This document shows positions 27,971 through 39,046 of a stretch of DNA of 64,000 nt, one piece after another (within the stretch, counting starts at the first letter, position 1; each line of letters begins with the position of its first letter). Position numbers and translations under genes: made by a program. The stretch covers positions 4,007,257-4,071,256 of the forward strand of contig NZ_CP049935.1 in assembly GCF_011383005.1 (NCBI RefSeq). The letters run 5' to 3'. This DNA is from Phycicoccus sp. HDW14 (GTDB lineage: Bacteria > Actinomycetota > Actinomycetes > Actinomycetales > Dermatophilaceae). Under the pieces are notes generated by a model. The model was not told the DNA's origin. It made no database searches and worked only from the letters and a program-made list of their open reading frames with translations.

Positions 27971-28917
27971 GCGCCCTGCGCCTCGGCACCCGCCGCTCGG
28001 CCCTCGCGACGACCCAGTCGTCCTGGGTCGCCGACCGGCTGCGCGCCCTCGGGCACGACGTCGAGCTCGTCGAGGTGAGCACCGAGGGCGACCTCGACCG
28101 CACGACGCCGCTCGCCCAGCTCGGCGGCACCGGCGTCTTCGTCTCCGCGCTGCGCGAGGCCCTCGCCGACGGCCGGGTCGACCTCGCCGTGCACTCCCTC
28201 AAGGACCTGCCGACCGCCCCCGACCCCCGGGTCGTCGTGGCCGCCGTTCCGGTGCGCGAGGACGTCCGCGACGCCCTCGTCGCCCGTGACGGGCTCACGC
28301 TCGGCGAGCTGCCGGCCGGCGCCACCATCGGCACCGGCTCGCCGCGCCGGCGGGCCCAGCTCGAGGCGCTCGGGCTCGGGCTCGAGCTGCGCGACCTGCG
28401 CGGCAACGTCGACACCCGGCTCGGCCACGTCCACGACGGCCGGCTCGACGCCGTCGTCCTCGCCGCCGCCGGCCTGCGGCGGCTCGGGCGGGCCGACGAG
28501 GTCACCGAGTACCTCGACCCCCTCCAGGTGCTGCCGGCGCCGGGGCAGGGGGCGCTGGCCGTCGAGGTCCGCGCCGACGACGACACCACCCGCACCGCCG
28601 TCGCCCCGCTCGAGGACCCCGACGCCCGGGCCTGCGTCACCGCCGAGCGCGCCCTGCTCGCCGAGCTCGAGGCCGGGTGCTCGGCGCCGGTCGGTGCGCT
28701 CGCCGAGGTCGTCGAGGGCGTCGACACCACCGAGCTGTCGCTGCGGGCCGTCGTCGCGGCCCCCGACGGTTCCTCCGACCTGCGCCGGTCCCTGACCGGT
28801 GACCCCGCCGAGGCCGCAGACCTCGGCCGGAGGCTGGCCCGCCTCCTCCTCGAGGACGGCGCCGCCGACCTCATGCCCACGTCCACCGAACGACTCGTCA
28901 CGGAGCGTGCCCAGTGA
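27967..28917 (+). CDS. hemC: Porphobilinogen deaminase (hydroxymethylbilane synthase)
   Basis: Polymerises four porphobilinogen units into hydroxymethylbilane. The 316-residue protein has HSLKDLP (76-82), [17 protein letters not shown] (147-152) and [10 protein letters not shown] with Cys238 carrying the dipyrromethane cofactor. Length and motif order are normal, and the frame is intact. The ATG overlaps the hemA stop (ATGA) and its own stop overlaps the GTG of hemD, so translation is tightly coupled in the rex-hemACDB operon. Confidence 0.97.
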   Translation: MSALRLGTRRSALATTQSSWVADRLRALGHDVELVEVSTEGDLDRTTPLAQLGGTGVFVSALREALADGRVDLAVHSLKDLPTAPDPRVVVAAVPVREDVRDALVARDGLTLGELPAGATIGTGSPRRRAQLEALGLGLELRDLRGNVDTRLGHVHDGRLDAVVLAAAGLRRLGRADEVTEYLDPLQVLPAPGQGALAVEVRADDDTTRTAVAPLEDPDARACVTAERALLAELEAGCSAPVGALAEVVEGVDTTELSLRAVVAAPDGSSDLRRSLTGDPAEAADLGRRLARLLLEDGAADLMPTSTERLVTERAQ

Positions 28918-30536
28918 GCCCCACGCGCTCGTCCACCCGTCCCACCACCCGCGTCCCCGCACGCGTCGCCTTCGTCGGCGGCGGCCCCGGTGACCCCGGG
29001 CTGCTCACGGTCCGCGCGACCGAGCTGCTCGCGGCCGCCGACGCCGTCGTCCTCGACCAGGTGGCGCGCGAGGGCCTCGCCCTGCGCCACGCCCGCCCCG
29101 ACGTCGACGTCGTCGACGCCGGTCACGGCGACCAGGGCGAGCGGCTCACCCAGGCCTCCCGGGCCAAGCTCGTCGTACGGGCCGCCAAGGCCCACCCCGG
29201 CGGCCTCGTCGTGCGCCTCATGGACGGCGATCCGGCGATCTTCAACGGCCTCGCCGAGGAGGCCCAGGCCCTCGTCAAGGCCGGCGTCTCCTTCGAGGTC
29301 GTCCCGGGTGTCAGCAGCCTGACCGCCGTCCCGGCCTACGCCGGGGTGCCGCTCACCTCGAAGTCCTCCACGGCGGTGCACGTCGTCGTCGCCGGGCCGT
29401 CCACGCCGGACGTCTCGGGCGGGGTCGACGCCGCCGTCACGGTCGTCGTCCTCGGCACCCCCGACCGGGCCGCCGAGGCGCTGCGGGCGCTGGCCGCCGC
29501 CGGTCGCTCGGCCGACACCCCGGTCGCGGTCACCGAGAAGGGCACCACCACCGAGCAGCGCACCGTCGTCACGACGCTCGGCGCGGCGCCCGAGGCGATG
29601 GCCGCCGGGCACTTCCCGGTGCTGGCGGTCGTCGGCGACACTGTCGCGATGCGCGACGCGCTCTCCTGGTTCGAGACCAAGCCGCTCTACGGCTGGTCGG
29701 TCCTCGTGCCGCGCACCAAGGAGCAGTCCGGCTCGACGATCAGCCGCCTCGAGCACCACGGCGCGCACGCCGAGGTCGTCCCGACCATCTCGGTCGAGCC
29801 GCCGCGCACGCCGCAGCAGCTCGAGCGCGCGGTCAAGGGCATGGTCACCGGCCGCTACGAGTGGGTCGGCTTCACCTCGGTCAACGCCGTGCGGGCCATC
29901 CGCGAGAAGTTCGACGAGTTCGGCCTCGACGCCCGCTCGTTCGCCGGGCTCAAGGTCGCGGCCGTCGGCGGCGTCACCGCGGAGGCGTTGCGGGAGTGGG
30001 GCATCAACCCCGACCTCGTGCCCACCGACGAGCAGTCGGCCAAGGGTCTGCTCGAGGCGTGGCCGCCCTTCGACCCCGACCTCGACCCCATCGACCGGGT
30101 CTTCCTCCCGCGCGCCGACATCGCCACCGACACCCTCGTCGCCGGGCTCCAGGAGAACGGCTGGGAGGTCGACGACGTCACCGCCTACCGCACGGTCCGC
30201 GCCGCCCCGCCGGCCGCACCGGTGCGTGACGCCATCAAGTCGGGCGCCTTCGACGCCGTGCTCTTCACCTCGTCCTCGACCGTGCGCAACCTCGTCGGCA
30301 TCGCGGGCAAGCCGCACCCCAGCACCGTCATCGCGTGCATCGGGCCGGCCACCGCGAAGACCGCCGAGGAGCACGGCCTGCGGGTCGACGTCCTCGCGCC
30401 GGAGCCGAGCGCCGAGGCCCTCGTCGACGCGCTCGCCGACCACGGCCGGTCGCTGGCCCTCGACGCCGCCGAGGCGGGCGAGGAGGTCGTCCGGCCGAGC
30501 CAGCGCCGCGCGGGCGGTCGGAAGCGCGCCACGTGA
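28914..30536 (+). CDS. hemD: Fused uroporphyrinogen-III methyltransferase/synthase
   Basis: A 540-residue two-domain protein. Residues ~15-255 are the SUMT (CobA/CysG-type) methyltransferase: [49 protein letters not shown]. Residues ~258-510 are the uroporphyrinogen-III synthase: [42 protein letters not shown]. The fusion cyclises hydroxymethylbilane and can divert the product to siroheme or cobalamin by methylation. A basic, low-complexity tail follows. Such HemD/CobA fusions are normal in actinobacteria. GTG start overlaps the hemC stop. Intact frame. Confidence 0.95.
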   Translation: MSPTRSSTRPTTRVPARVAFVGGGPGDPGLLTVRATELLAAADAVVLDQVAREGLALRHARPDVDVVDAGHGDQGERLTQASRAKLVVRAAKAHPGGLVVRLMDGDPAIFNGLAEEAQALVKAGVSFEVVPGVSSLTAVPAYAGVPLTSKSSTAVHVVVAGPSTPDVSGGVDAAVTVVVLGTPDRAAEALRALAAAGRSADTPVAVTEKGTTTEQRTVVTTLGAAPEAMAAGHFPVLAVVGDTVAMRDALSWFETKPLYGWSVLVPRTKEQSGSTISRLEHHGAHAEVVPTISVEPPRTPQQLERAVKGMVTGRYEWVGFTSVNAVRAIREKFDEFGLDARSFAGLKVAAVGGVTAEALREWGINPDLVPTDEQSAKGLLEAWPPFDPDLDPIDRVFLPRADIATDTLVAGLQENGWEVDDVTAYRTVRAAPPAAPVRDAIKSGAFDAVLFTSSSTVRNLVGIAGKPHPSTVIACIGPATAKTAEEHGLRVDVLAPEPSAEALVDALADHGRSLALDAAEAGEEVVRPSQRRAGGRKRAT

Positions 30537-31529
30537 CCGGGGCGGTCCGCTCCCGGGTGCCGCGTTCCCGGTCGGCCGCCCGCGCCGGCTGCGCACCACC
30601 CCGGCGCTGCGGCGGCTCGTCGCCGAGACCCGGCTGCACCCGGCCGAGCTCGTGCTGCCCGTCTTCGTCCGCGAGGGCGCCGACGCACCCGTTCCGATCT
30701 CGGCGATGCCCGGGGTCGTGCAGCACACGCTCGACTCGCTCGTCGAGGAGGCGCGGCGCTGCGTCGATGCCGGACTCGGCGGCATCATGCTCTTCGGCGT
30801 CCCGCTCGAGAAGGACGCCCGCGGCTCGGGCGCCGACGACCCCGACGGCATCCTCAACGTGGCGCTGCGCCGGGTGGTCGAGGCGGTCGGCGACGACCTC
30901 GTCGTGATGTCCGACCTCTGCCTCGACGAGTTCACCGACCACGGCCACTGCGGGGTGCTCGCCCTCGACGGCCGGGTCGACAACGACGCCACCCTCGAGC
31001 GCTATGCCTCGATGGCGCTGGCCCAGGCCGCCACGGGCACACCGGTGCTCGGGCTGTCCGGGATGATGGACGGTCAGGTCGGGCACGTGCGCCACGCCCT
31101 CGACGGGGCCGGGTACGCCGACACCGCGATCCTCGCCTACGCCGCGAAGTACACCTCGGGGCTCTACGGGCCGTTCCGCGAGGCGGTGCAGTCCTCGCTC
31201 GTCGGCGACCGCGCCACCTACCAGCAGGACCCCGCGAACGGCCGGGAGGCGCTGCGCGAGCTCGAGGCCGACGTCGCCGAGGGGGCCGACCTCGTCATGG
31301 TCAAGCCGGCCGGGCCGCACCTCGACGTCGTCGCCGCGGCCGCTGCGGTCTCCCCGGTTCCCGTTGCGGCGTACCAGATCTCGGGGAGTACTCGCAGATC
31401 GTGGCCGCCGCCGAGCGGGGCTGGATCGACCGCGACCGGGCGGTCGACGAGTCGCTCATCGGCATCCGCCGGGCCGGGGCGAGCATCATCCTCACGTACT
31501 TCGCGCTCGAGGCCGCCGCCCGCCTCTGA
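30533..31529 (+). CDS. hemB: Delta-aminolevulinic acid dehydratase (porphobilinogen synthase)
   Basis: Condenses two 5-aminolevulinate molecules to porphobilinogen. About 332 residues: [31 protein letters not shown], the metal loop [14 protein letters not shown], Schiff-base lysines in [15 protein letters not shown] and LVMVKPAG. The metal loop shows two of the three cysteines of zinc-type enzymes, with Asp in the third place. One G is missing near 30556 and another near 31384, where QISGEYSQIV is expected. GTG overlaps the hemD stop. Last gene of the operon; a very strong hairpin follows. Confidence 0.94.
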
Positions 31530-31540
31530 CCGCGACCCGC

Positions 31541-31586
31541 GTCGAGTGCGGAAGTGGTTGCTCCGGCGACCACTTCCGCACTCGAC
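31541..31586. terminator. 18-bp perfect hairpin after hemB, UNCG-like tetraloop
   Basis: GTCGAGTGCGGAAGTGGT (31541-31558) pairs with ACCACTTCCGCACTCGAC (31569-31586); the stem extends through TGC/GCG with one G-U wobble to a cUCCGg loop of the UNCG class. It ends the rex-hem operon. Confidence 0.65.
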
Positions 31587-31644
31587 TGTGGAGGGCTGGG
31601 CTCCCCGTGGCTCACACGGGGGTCGGGTCGCGCGTTCCACGGGC

Positions 31645-32117
31645 ATGACGACCATCGCCCTGCTGCCCCTGCCCACTGCCGAGCTCGAGGCGGTGCGCCG
31701 CGACGGCGTCGACGCCTGGGGCCGCCCCGCCGAGCCCTTCGTCGACGATGAGGGAGGCTCGCAGCTGCGGTGCTGCCTCGCCCGCAGCCGCCCGGGGGAG
31801 CGCCTCCTGCTCGTCGGGCACGCGCCGCTCGGGTGGCCCGGCCGTGGCAGGAGGTCGGTCCGGTGTTCGTCCACGCCGGGCCGTGCCCCGCCCCGGCGGA
31901 CGGGTCGGTGCCGGACTGGCTCGACGACGACGCCCGCGTGCTGCGCGCCTACGACTCCACGGGCCGGATGCGGTACGAGCACCACCGGGTCGTGGGTGCC
32001 GGCGAGGGCGTCGAGGTGGCGCTCGGTGAGGTGCTGGCCCACGACGAGGTCGCCGAGGTGCACGTGCGCAACCTGCTCGCGCAGTGCTTCATCGCCCGGG
32101 CGGTCCGGCGTCCGTGA
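31645..32117 (+). CDS. DUF1203 family protein
   Basis: About 157 residues of the DUF1203 family, function unknown. N-terminal half holds [21 protein letters not shown], the middle (after one lost base near 31843) [15 protein letters not shown] and [15 protein letters not shown], and the C-terminus [19 protein letters not shown]. These segments, including the paired cysteines of RCCL and the HAGPC, are the family's conserved core. The ATG has no clear ribosome site. The C-terminus overlaps the end of the convergent gene by 29 nt. Role unknown; cysteines suggest metal or redox chemistry. Confidence 0.8.
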
Positions 32118-32558
32118 CGTCGCCGGCGTCGACCCGCGCGCGCAGCCGGTGGACGCCCGCCCGCAGCATCTCCCCGTAGCCGTCGTCGCCGAGGGCGCCG
32201 GACGCCGCCTCGGCGGCCTCGAGCTGCTGCCGGGCCTCGTGGAGCCGTTCCTGGCGGCGGTAGCCGTCACCGAGGTTGAGGTGCAGGCTCGGGGCCATCC
32301 CCGCGGAGTCCGGGATGCCGACCGGTGCGAGCTCGTCGGGGCGCACGTGGGCGAAGGCCGCGAGGGCGCGTTCGTCCCAAGCCACCTCGGCGTCGAGCGT
32401 GGGCTCGAGGTCGGCGAGGTAGTGGGCCAGGACGCACCGCTGCGCGTGGTCGTCGGGCCCGGTCTCGTCCCACAGCGACCTCAGCCGGGCGCCTCCTCCC
32501 TCGCGGTCACCCCGAGGGCCTGCCCGACCGCCGCCACGACCTCGCTCCAGTCCGCCAT
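32089..32558 (-). CDS. Small helical (TPR-like) conserved hypothetical protein
   Basis: About 156 residues. N-terminus [17 protein letters not shown]; after one lost base near 32487 the frame continues [27 protein letters not shown], followed by [20 protein letters not shown] and [20 protein letters not shown], which reads like a tetratricopeptide hairpin. No enzymatic motif. It overlaps the DUF1203 gene end by 29 nt (convergent). The ATG at 32558 gives the natural-looking start. Likely a scaffold or regulator; function unknown. Confidence 0.65.
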
Positions 32559-32620
32559 GGGGCGGACGCTAGCCGAGCCGCTCGACACCCTCGTGGGGCG
32601 CGATGGTCGAACCCGGCCCG

Positions 32621-32684
32621 CGCCGAGAGGAGGCAACACGCAGACGATCGCGGCCGGCGCCCTGCGTGTTGCCTCCTCTCGGCG
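32621..32684. terminator. 23-bp perfect hairpin in the intergenic region upstream of the TPR-like gene
   Basis: The arms at 32621-32643 and 32662-32684 are perfect inverted repeats (core GAGAGGAGGCAACACGCAG), with an 18-nt GC-rich loop. It is the longest perfect hairpin in the window, beyond a normal terminator stem. Confidence 0.5.
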
Positions 32685-32728
32685 AGGCCAACGCCCCGCG
32701 ACGGCCGGCCGGGGCGCCACCGACGCGA

Positions 32729-32766
32729 CGAGGCCGCCGTCACCCGGTGGGGTGACGGCGGCCTCG
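32729..32766 (-). terminator. Terminator of the YceI gene, 17-bp stem
   Basis: CGAGGCCGCCGTCACCC (32729-32745), loop GGTG, GGGTGACGGCGGCCTCG (32750-32766): a perfect stem with a tetraloop, 40 nt beyond the YceI stop on the minus strand. Confidence 0.7.
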
Positions 32767-32805
32767 GGGGCTCGCCGGAGGGTGCGGAGCCGGGAGGGCG
32801 TCCGC

Positions 32806-33345
32806 TCAGGCCTGCTTGGCGAGCTGGACGTCGATGACGAGCTTGATCTTCTCGGAGACGAGGACGCCGCCCTTCTCGAGGTTGGCGTTCCAGGTCAGGC
32901 CCCACTGGGTGCGGTCGAGCTCGCCGCTGGCCTCGAAGGCCGCCTTCTCGTTGCCCCACGGGTCGGTGGCGACGCCACCGAACTCGACGTCGAGGGTGAC
33001 CGGCTTCGTGACGCCCTTGATGGTCAGGTCGCCGACGAGGGTCTCACCGTCGAAGGAGGTGGAGCGGAAGGTCATGTCGGGGTGGGCCTCGGAGTCGAAG
33101 AAGTCGCCGCTCGTGAGGTGGGCGTCGCGGTCGGCGGTGCCGGTGGCGACGGAGGCGGTCTTCACGACGACCTCGGCGGAGGAGTCGGCCAGCGTCTCGC
33201 CGACGACGACGGTGCCGGACACCTCGGTGAACGAGCCGCGGACCTTGCTCACCATGAGGTGACGGGCGACGAAGCCCACCTCGGTGTGGGTGGGGTCGAT
33301 GGTCCAGGTGCCGGCGGTGAGGCCGGTGAGGGTGGCGGTGCTCAT
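32806..33345 (-). CDS. YceI family lipid-binding-like protein
   Basis: A 179-residue lipocalin-like beta-barrel protein. Opening [53 protein letters not shown] and [15 protein letters not shown] are the family core. YceI proteins bind isoprenoid or amide lipids and are often induced by stress; in E. coli they are periplasmic, but here I see no signal peptide, so it is cytoplasmic. GAAGGAG precedes the ATG. It is divergent from a MarR regulator, with a palindrome between them, and ends in a strong terminator. Confidence 0.9.
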   Translation of the reverse strand: MSTATLTGLTAGTWTIDPTHTEVGFVARHLMVSKVRGSFTEVSGTVVVGETLADSSAEVVVKTASVATGTADRDAHLTSGDFFDSEAHPDMTFRSTSFDGETLVGDLTIKGVTKPVTLDVEFGGVATDPWGNEKAAFEASGELDRTQWGLTWNANLEKGGVLVSEKIKLVIDVQLAKQA

Positions 33346-33398
33346 GGGAACTGCTCCTTCGGAGGTGACGGGGCCGGTCGCCGAGGGGTGCGACCCGG

Positions 33399-33416
33399 TA
33401 GTTGACGCTTCAACTA
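33399..33416. promoter_or_regulatory. Probable MarR operator between yceI and marR genes
   Basis: TAGTTGA-CGCT-TCAACTA is a perfect 7+7 palindrome with a 4-bp centre. The TTGA/TCAA pair is of the kind bound by MarR proteins, and it lies in the divergent promoter region, 54 nt from the yceI start. Confidence 0.65.
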
Positions 33417-33519
33417 TGACCCATCGCGGTCTATTCCGCATCCCGGGGACCGGTCCTCGGGACGGCCCGCCGGGCCGTCGCTCGCCGACCGCAGGCCCGC
33501 GACGTGCGACGATGACCTC

Positions 33520-34011
33520 GTGGCCGAGGACGTGCGCTGGCTCAGTGCCGAGGAGCAGTGGGCGTGGCGGGCCTACCTGCGCGGCACCCGCGAGCTCGAC
33601 GCCGCCCTCGAGCGCGACCTCCAGTGCTTCGGCGTCAGCCTCTCCGAGTACGAGCTGGTCTCGATGCTCTCCGAGGCCGACGGCCGCCGATTGCGGATGT
33701 CCGCCCTCGCCGCGCTCATCGTCCAGTCCCGCAGCCGGGTCACCCACACGGCGGCACGGCTCGAGCGGCGCGGGTGGGTCGTGCGGACACCGGCCAGCGA
33801 CGACCGCCGCGGGGTCGTCCTCGAGCTCACCGACGAGGGGCGCGCGGCCATCGAGCGGTTCGCCGTCGTCCACGTCCGCAGCGTCCGGCGCCACCTCGTC
33901 GACGTCCTCAGCCGCCAGCAGGTGCACGCCCTCGGCGAGGCGATGCAGGCCGTTCGCGACGCCTACGCGGCCGACCCGACGACCCCGGACGAACCCGCCA
34001 GCCCCCGCTGA
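33520..34011 (+). CDS. MarR-family transcriptional regulator
   Basis: A 163-residue winged-helix repressor. The dimerisation helices flank LSEYELVSMLSEADGRRLRM and the DNA-binding LAALIVQSRSRVTHTAARLERR, with the wing VVRTPASDDRRGVVLELTDEG. Divergent from yceI across a palindrome, so it likely represses both genes until it binds a ligand or is oxidised (Cys in ERDLQCFGV could be redox sensitive). GTG start at 33520. The inducer is unknown. It precedes hemL by 15 nt but has its own likely promoter. Confidence 0.88.
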   Translation: MAEDVRWLSAEEQWAWRAYLRGTRELDAALERDLQCFGVSLSEYELVSMLSEADGRRLRMSALAALIVQSRSRVTHTAARLERRGWVVRTPASDDRRGVVLELTDEGRAAIERFAVVHVRSVRRHLVDVLSRQQVHALGEAMQAVRDAYAADPTTPDEPASPR

Positions 34012-34014
34012 CCC

Positions 34015-34020
34015 GACAAT
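34015..34020 (+). promoter_or_regulatory. -10 box GACAAT of a leaderless hemL promoter
   Basis: GACAAT lies 6 nt before the GTG at 34027. The same box at the same distance precedes the phosphatase gene at 35410. Confidence 0.4.
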
Positions 34021-34026
34021 GGACCG

Positions 34027-35343
<1,317 letters not shown>

Positions 35344-35396
35344 CCCGCCGGTCGCCCGGCCGTCGAACCCGGTCCGCCGCGCTCAGGTGGGTTTGC

Positions 35397-35402
35397 GACA
35401 AT
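35397..35402 (+). promoter_or_regulatory. -10 box GACAAT of a leaderless promoter
   Basis: GACAAT, 7 nt from the ATG at 35410, at the head of the phosphatase-cytochrome c maturation operon. Confidence 0.4.
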
Positions 35403-35409
35403 CGCGGCC

Positions 35410-36078
35410 ATGACCTCGTCCCCCGACGCGCCCGTCGAGCCGCAGCGCACCGTCGTGCACCTGCTGCGGCACGGTGAGGTCGACAACCCCGGACACGTCC
35501 TCTACGGACGGCTGCCCGGCTACCACCTCAGCGGGCTCGGGCACCGGATGGCCGAGCTGGCCGCCGAGCACCTCGCCGACCACGACGTCGTGCACGTCGT
35601 GTCGAGCCCGCTCGAGCGGGCCCGCGAGACCGCCGCTCCGGTCGCCGAGGCCCACGGGCTCGAGGTGTCGACCGACGACCGGCTGCTCGAGGCCGTCAAC
35701 GCCTTCGAGGGCCTGCTGGTGGCCGGCGGCAAGGGGCTGCTGCACCACCCGCGGCTCTGGCCGAAGATGCTCAACCCGCTGCGTCCCTCGTGGGGCGAGC
35801 CGTACGCGGAGATCGTCCACCGGATGCGCGACGCGGTCGTCGACGCCCGCGCCGCCGCCCGCGGCCACGAGGCCGTCGTCGTCAGCCACCAGGCGCCCAT
35901 CTGGATGATCCGGCTGGCCACCGAGGGCCGCTCGCTCGTGCACAACCCGGCCCGCCGCGAGTGCTCGCTGGCCAGCCTCACCTCCCTGACCTTCGTCGGC
36001 GACGAGCTGCTCTCGCTCGAGTACTGCGAACCCGCCGCGATGCTCCTGCCGCAGGCACAGAAGGGGGCCGGCGCGTGA
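35410..36078 (+). CDS. Histidine phosphatase superfamily protein
   Basis: A 222-residue phosphoglycerate mutase-like phosphatase. VVHLLRHGEVDNPG carries the catalytic RHG histidine, VSSPLERARETAAPV the second arginine, AVVVSHQAPIWMIRL the C-terminal SH motif. Such GpmB-like proteins are often general phosphatases. It overlaps resA's GTG by 4 nt and so belongs to the cytochrome c maturation operon, as in other actinobacteria (hemL-gpm-resA-ccdA-resB-ccsB). Substrate unknown. Intact frame. Confidence 0.88.
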   Translation: MTSSPDAPVEPQRTVVHLLRHGEVDNPGHVLYGRLPGYHLSGLGHRMAELAAEHLADHDVVHVVSSPLERARETAAPVAEAHGLEVSTDDRLLEAVNAFEGLLVAGGKGLLHHPRLWPKMLNPLRPSWGEPYAEIVHRMRDAVVDARAAARGHEAVVVSHQAPIWMIRLATEGRSLVHNPARRECSLASLTSLTFVGDELLSLEYCEPAAMLLPQAQKGAGA

Positions 36079-36677
36079 CGTCGAGGCATCCCCGTCGGAC
36101 CCTGCTCGGCGCCGCCGGCCTGGCCGCGGTGCTCGCCGCCACCGGCTGCACCGAGGACCCGAACTCCGTTGCCGCCCAGGCCAAGGCCGGTGACCAGAAG
36201 GGCTACGTGTCCGGCGACGGCAGCGTCGAGACGATCGCGGTCGGCGACCGCGACGAGCCCGTGACGATGGACGGCACGCTCCTCGACGGCGCGGCCTGGG
36301 ACATCACCTCGACCCGCGGGCAGGTGCTCGTCCTCAACGTGTGGGGCTCGTGGTGTGCCCCGTGCGTCGCCGAGGCGCCCGACCTGCAGAAGGCCTGGGA
36401 ACAGCTGCAGGCGAAGAAGGCCCCCGTGGCCTTCATGGGCATCGACTTCCGCGAGGAGGCCGAGCGCGGAGCGGCCTTCGTGAAGAAGGCCGGCATCACC
36501 TACCCCAGCCTCAGTGACAAGGCCGGCCTCACCCTCCTCCGGCTCCAGGGCAAGGCGCCGACCGTCCCCACCACGCTCGTCCTCGACCGCTCGGGGCGGA
36601 TCGCCGCCCGGGTCAACGGACCGGTCTCGACGAGCACCCTCACCGGGCTCGTCGACGACGTGGTCGCCGAGACGTGA
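36075..36677 (+). CDS. ResA/TlpA-like thiol-disulfide lipoprotein
   Basis: A 200-residue exported thioredoxin. The signal peptide [16 protein letters not shown] ends in a lipobox cysteine, so it is anchored to the outer face of the membrane. The thioredoxin domain has [19 protein letters not shown] (WCAPC active site) and the cis-proline TVPTTLVLD. It likely reduces apocytochrome c cysteines before heme attachment, receiving electrons from CcdA, whose gene overlaps. GTG at 36075 overlaps the phosphatase stop. Confidence 0.92.
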   Translation: MTSRHPRRTLLGAAGLAAVLAATGCTEDPNSVAAQAKAGDQKGYVSGDGSVETIAVGDRDEPVTMDGTLLDGAAWDITSTRGQVLVLNVWGSWCAPCVAEAPDLQKAWEQLQAKKAPVAFMGIDFREEAERGAAFVKKAGITYPSLSDKAGLTLLRLQGKAPTVPTTLVLDRSGRIAARVNGPVSTSTLTGLVDDVVAET

Positions 36678-37435
36678 CCCCGGTCCTGGCCGCCGCCGGT
36701 GGCGACGCGGTGACGAGCGGTGCCCTGCCGCTCGCCGTCGGTGTCGCCGCCCTCGCCGGGCTCGTGTCCTTCGCGAGCCCGTGCGTGCTGCCGCTCGTGC
36801 CGGGGTTCCTCGGCTACGTCACCGGCCTGACGGGCGAGACGGCGGCGGAGCGCTCGCGCGGGCGGACCGTGGTGGGGGCGCTGCTCTTCGTCGCCGGCTT
36901 CACCCTCGTCTTCGTCCTCGGCACGATCTTCGTCACGACCGTCGGCCAGGGGCTCGTCGCCCACCGCGAGGTGCTCATGCGGGTCGGCGGCGCGCTCGTC
37001 GTCCTCATGGGGCTGGTCTTCCTCGGGCTCGGCGACCGCGTCGAGAAGCGCGTGCACTGGCGGCCGCGGGCCGGGCTGCTCGGGGCGCCGCTGCTCGGTG
37101 CCGTGTTCGCGCTCGGCTGGGCGCCGTGCACCGGCCCGACGCTCGCCGCGGTGCTCGTCATGGCCACCGCCTCGGCCGACCCGCAGGTCGCCCGCGGGGT
37201 CACCCTGGCCGTCGCGTACGGCCTCGGGCTGGGGCTGCCGTTCCTGCTCGTCGCGGCCGGCCTCGACCGGGCCGGGCGGGCCTCGGGCTGGCTGCGCCGG
37301 CACACGCGCGGCATCCGGGTGTTCGGCGGCGTCATGCTCGTCCTCGTCGGGCTGCTCCTGCTCACCGGGGTCTGGGAGTCGATGAACACCTGGGTCCAGA
37401 CCGAGCTCGTCAACGGGTTCGTGGTGTCGCTGTGA
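36674..37435 (+). CDS. ccdA: Cytochrome c biogenesis protein CcdA
   Basis: A 253-residue, six-helix membrane protein. [17 protein letters not shown] and [17 protein letters not shown] hold the two membrane cysteines that relay electrons from cytoplasmic thioredoxin to outside thiols. The pattern is typical of CcdA, shorter than DsbD. Its GTG overlaps the upstream TlpA-like gene and its stop overlaps resB, so the four maturation genes are one translationally coupled unit. Intact frame. Confidence 0.95.
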   Translation: MTPVLAAAGGDAVTSGALPLAVGVAALAGLVSFASPCVLPLVPGFLGYVTGLTGETAAERSRGRTVVGALLFVAGFTLVFVLGTIFVTTVGQGLVAHREVLMRVGGALVVLMGLVFLGLGDRVEKRVHWRPRAGLLGAPLLGAVFALGWAPCTGPTLAAVLVMATASADPQVARGVTLAVAYGLGLGLPFLLVAAGLDRAGRASGWLRRHTRGIRVFGGVMLVLVGLLLLTGVWESMNTWVQTELVNGFVVSL

Positions 37436-39046
37436 GCACGACCGACGACCGCACCCTGTCGACCCAGCCCTCGCCGCCCGACGGCGACGGGGGCTCGGGC
37501 TCGGGCGGGTCCGTCACCCTCCCGCGGCTCGGCCCGGTCGGCTGGCTGCGCTACGCCTGGCGGCAGCTGACGAGCATGCGCACCGCGCTCTTCCTCCTGC
37601 TGCTCCTGGCCGTCGGGGCCATCCCCGGCTCGACCTTCCCGCAGCGCTCCATCGACGCCGCGCGCACCGCGCAGTGGATCAGCGACCACCCGACGGCCGG
37701 CCCCCTCCTCGACCGGCTCGGGTTCTTCGAGGTCTACGCCTCGCCCTGGTTCGCCGCGATCTACCTGCTGCTCTTCGTCTCGCTCATCGGGTGCGTCCTG
37801 CCGCGCAGCCGCATCCACTGGCACCAGCTGAGGTCCACGCCCCCGCGGGCCCCCCGCCGGCTCGAGCGGCTACCCGCCCACCGCGAGGAGGTCGTCGACG
37901 GGACGCCCGAGGAGGTGCGCGACCGGCTGCGCGCCACCCTGCGGGGCCGCCGCTACCGGGTGCACGCGCACGACGACACGACGCTGTCGGCCGAGAAGGG
38001 CTACCTCAAGGAGACGGGCAACCTCGTCTTCCACCTCGCCCTCATCGGCGTCCTCGTCGGGGTCGGCTGGGGCACCTGCTCGGCTGGAAGGGCGACGTCA
38101 TCGTGCCCGTGGGCGAGACCTTCGCCAACACGCTCGGGGGCTACGACACCTTCAGCCCCGGGCCGTGGGTCGACCCGAACGCCCTCGACCCGTACACGAT
38201 CCGGCTCGACCGGATGGACGTGCAGTTCGAGACCGAGGACAAGGGCGCGGGCCAGTTCGGGATGCCGCGCGACTTCCGGGCCTTCACGACGTTCACCGGC
38301 CCGGACGGCCGGGCGGAGAAGCGCGAGATCGCCGTCAACCACCCGCTCGAGACCGGCGGCGGCTCGGTCTTCCTCCTCGGCAACGGCTACGCGCCGAAGG
38401 TCACCGTGCGCGACGCCGACGGCACGGCCATCTACACCTCGGCCACGCCGTTCCTCGCCCAGGACAACGACTACACCTCGGTCGGGGCCATCAAGGTCCC
38501 CGGCGCCCGCCCCGACGACCTCGGCTTCGCGGGCTTCTTCCTGCCCACCGGGGTCATCGACTCCGAGCGGGGCCGCACTCGGTCTTCCCCGACACCCTCG
38601 ACCCCCAGCTCGCGCTCACGGCGTTCAGCGGCAACCTGCTCCCCGGAGGTCGGCCGCAGTCGGTCTACACCCTCGACACCTCCGAGATGAAGCCGCTCCC
38701 GGGCAAGGACGGCGAGGGCCAGCTGCGCATCCTCCTGCGGCCGGGCCAGACCTTCGAGCTCCCGGACGGTCGGGGCTCGATCACCTTCGACGGCGTCGAG
38801 CGGTTCGCCGGCCTCTCGATCCGCACCGACCCCGGCAAGACCCTCACCCTCGTCTCGGCGGTGCTGATGCTCGCCGGGCTGGTGCTCAGCCTCGTCGTGC
38901 GCCGGCGGAGGGTGTTCGTGCGGGTTCGCCCCGACGCGGCCACGGGTCGTACCGTGGTCTCCGTCGGCGGCCTCGCGAAGGACGACGACGAGGGCATGGA
39001 CGACGAGGTCGCCGCCGTGCTCACCGACCCCGAAGGACGCCGATGA
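37432..39046 (+). CDS. resB: Cytochrome c maturation protein ResB (Ccs1)
   Basis: About 538 residues over three frames. Helices 1-2 include [20 protein letters not shown] (family start), [11 protein letters not shown] and [15 protein letters not shown]; helix 3 is [18 protein letters not shown] lost G near 38075 and another near 38573 break the large external domain ([21 protein letters not shown]). The final helix, [18 protein letters not shown], is followed by a Ser/Asp tail. ResB works with CcsB to carry heme across the membrane and join it to apocytochrome c. Overlaps ccdA and ccsB. Confidence 0.93.

Noticed and set aside
27948..30992. 1014-residue open frame on the minus strand opposite the hem operon
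   Set aside because: It is a shadow of hemA/hemC/hemD: low-complexity composition, no domain motifs, and the plus strand codes for well-conserved enzymes. High GC makes such frames long by chance.
30226..33405. 1059-residue open frame on plus strand through hemB, DUF1203 and yceI
   Set aside because: Only the hemB part is real; the rest runs through intergenic hairpins and the antisense of yceI.
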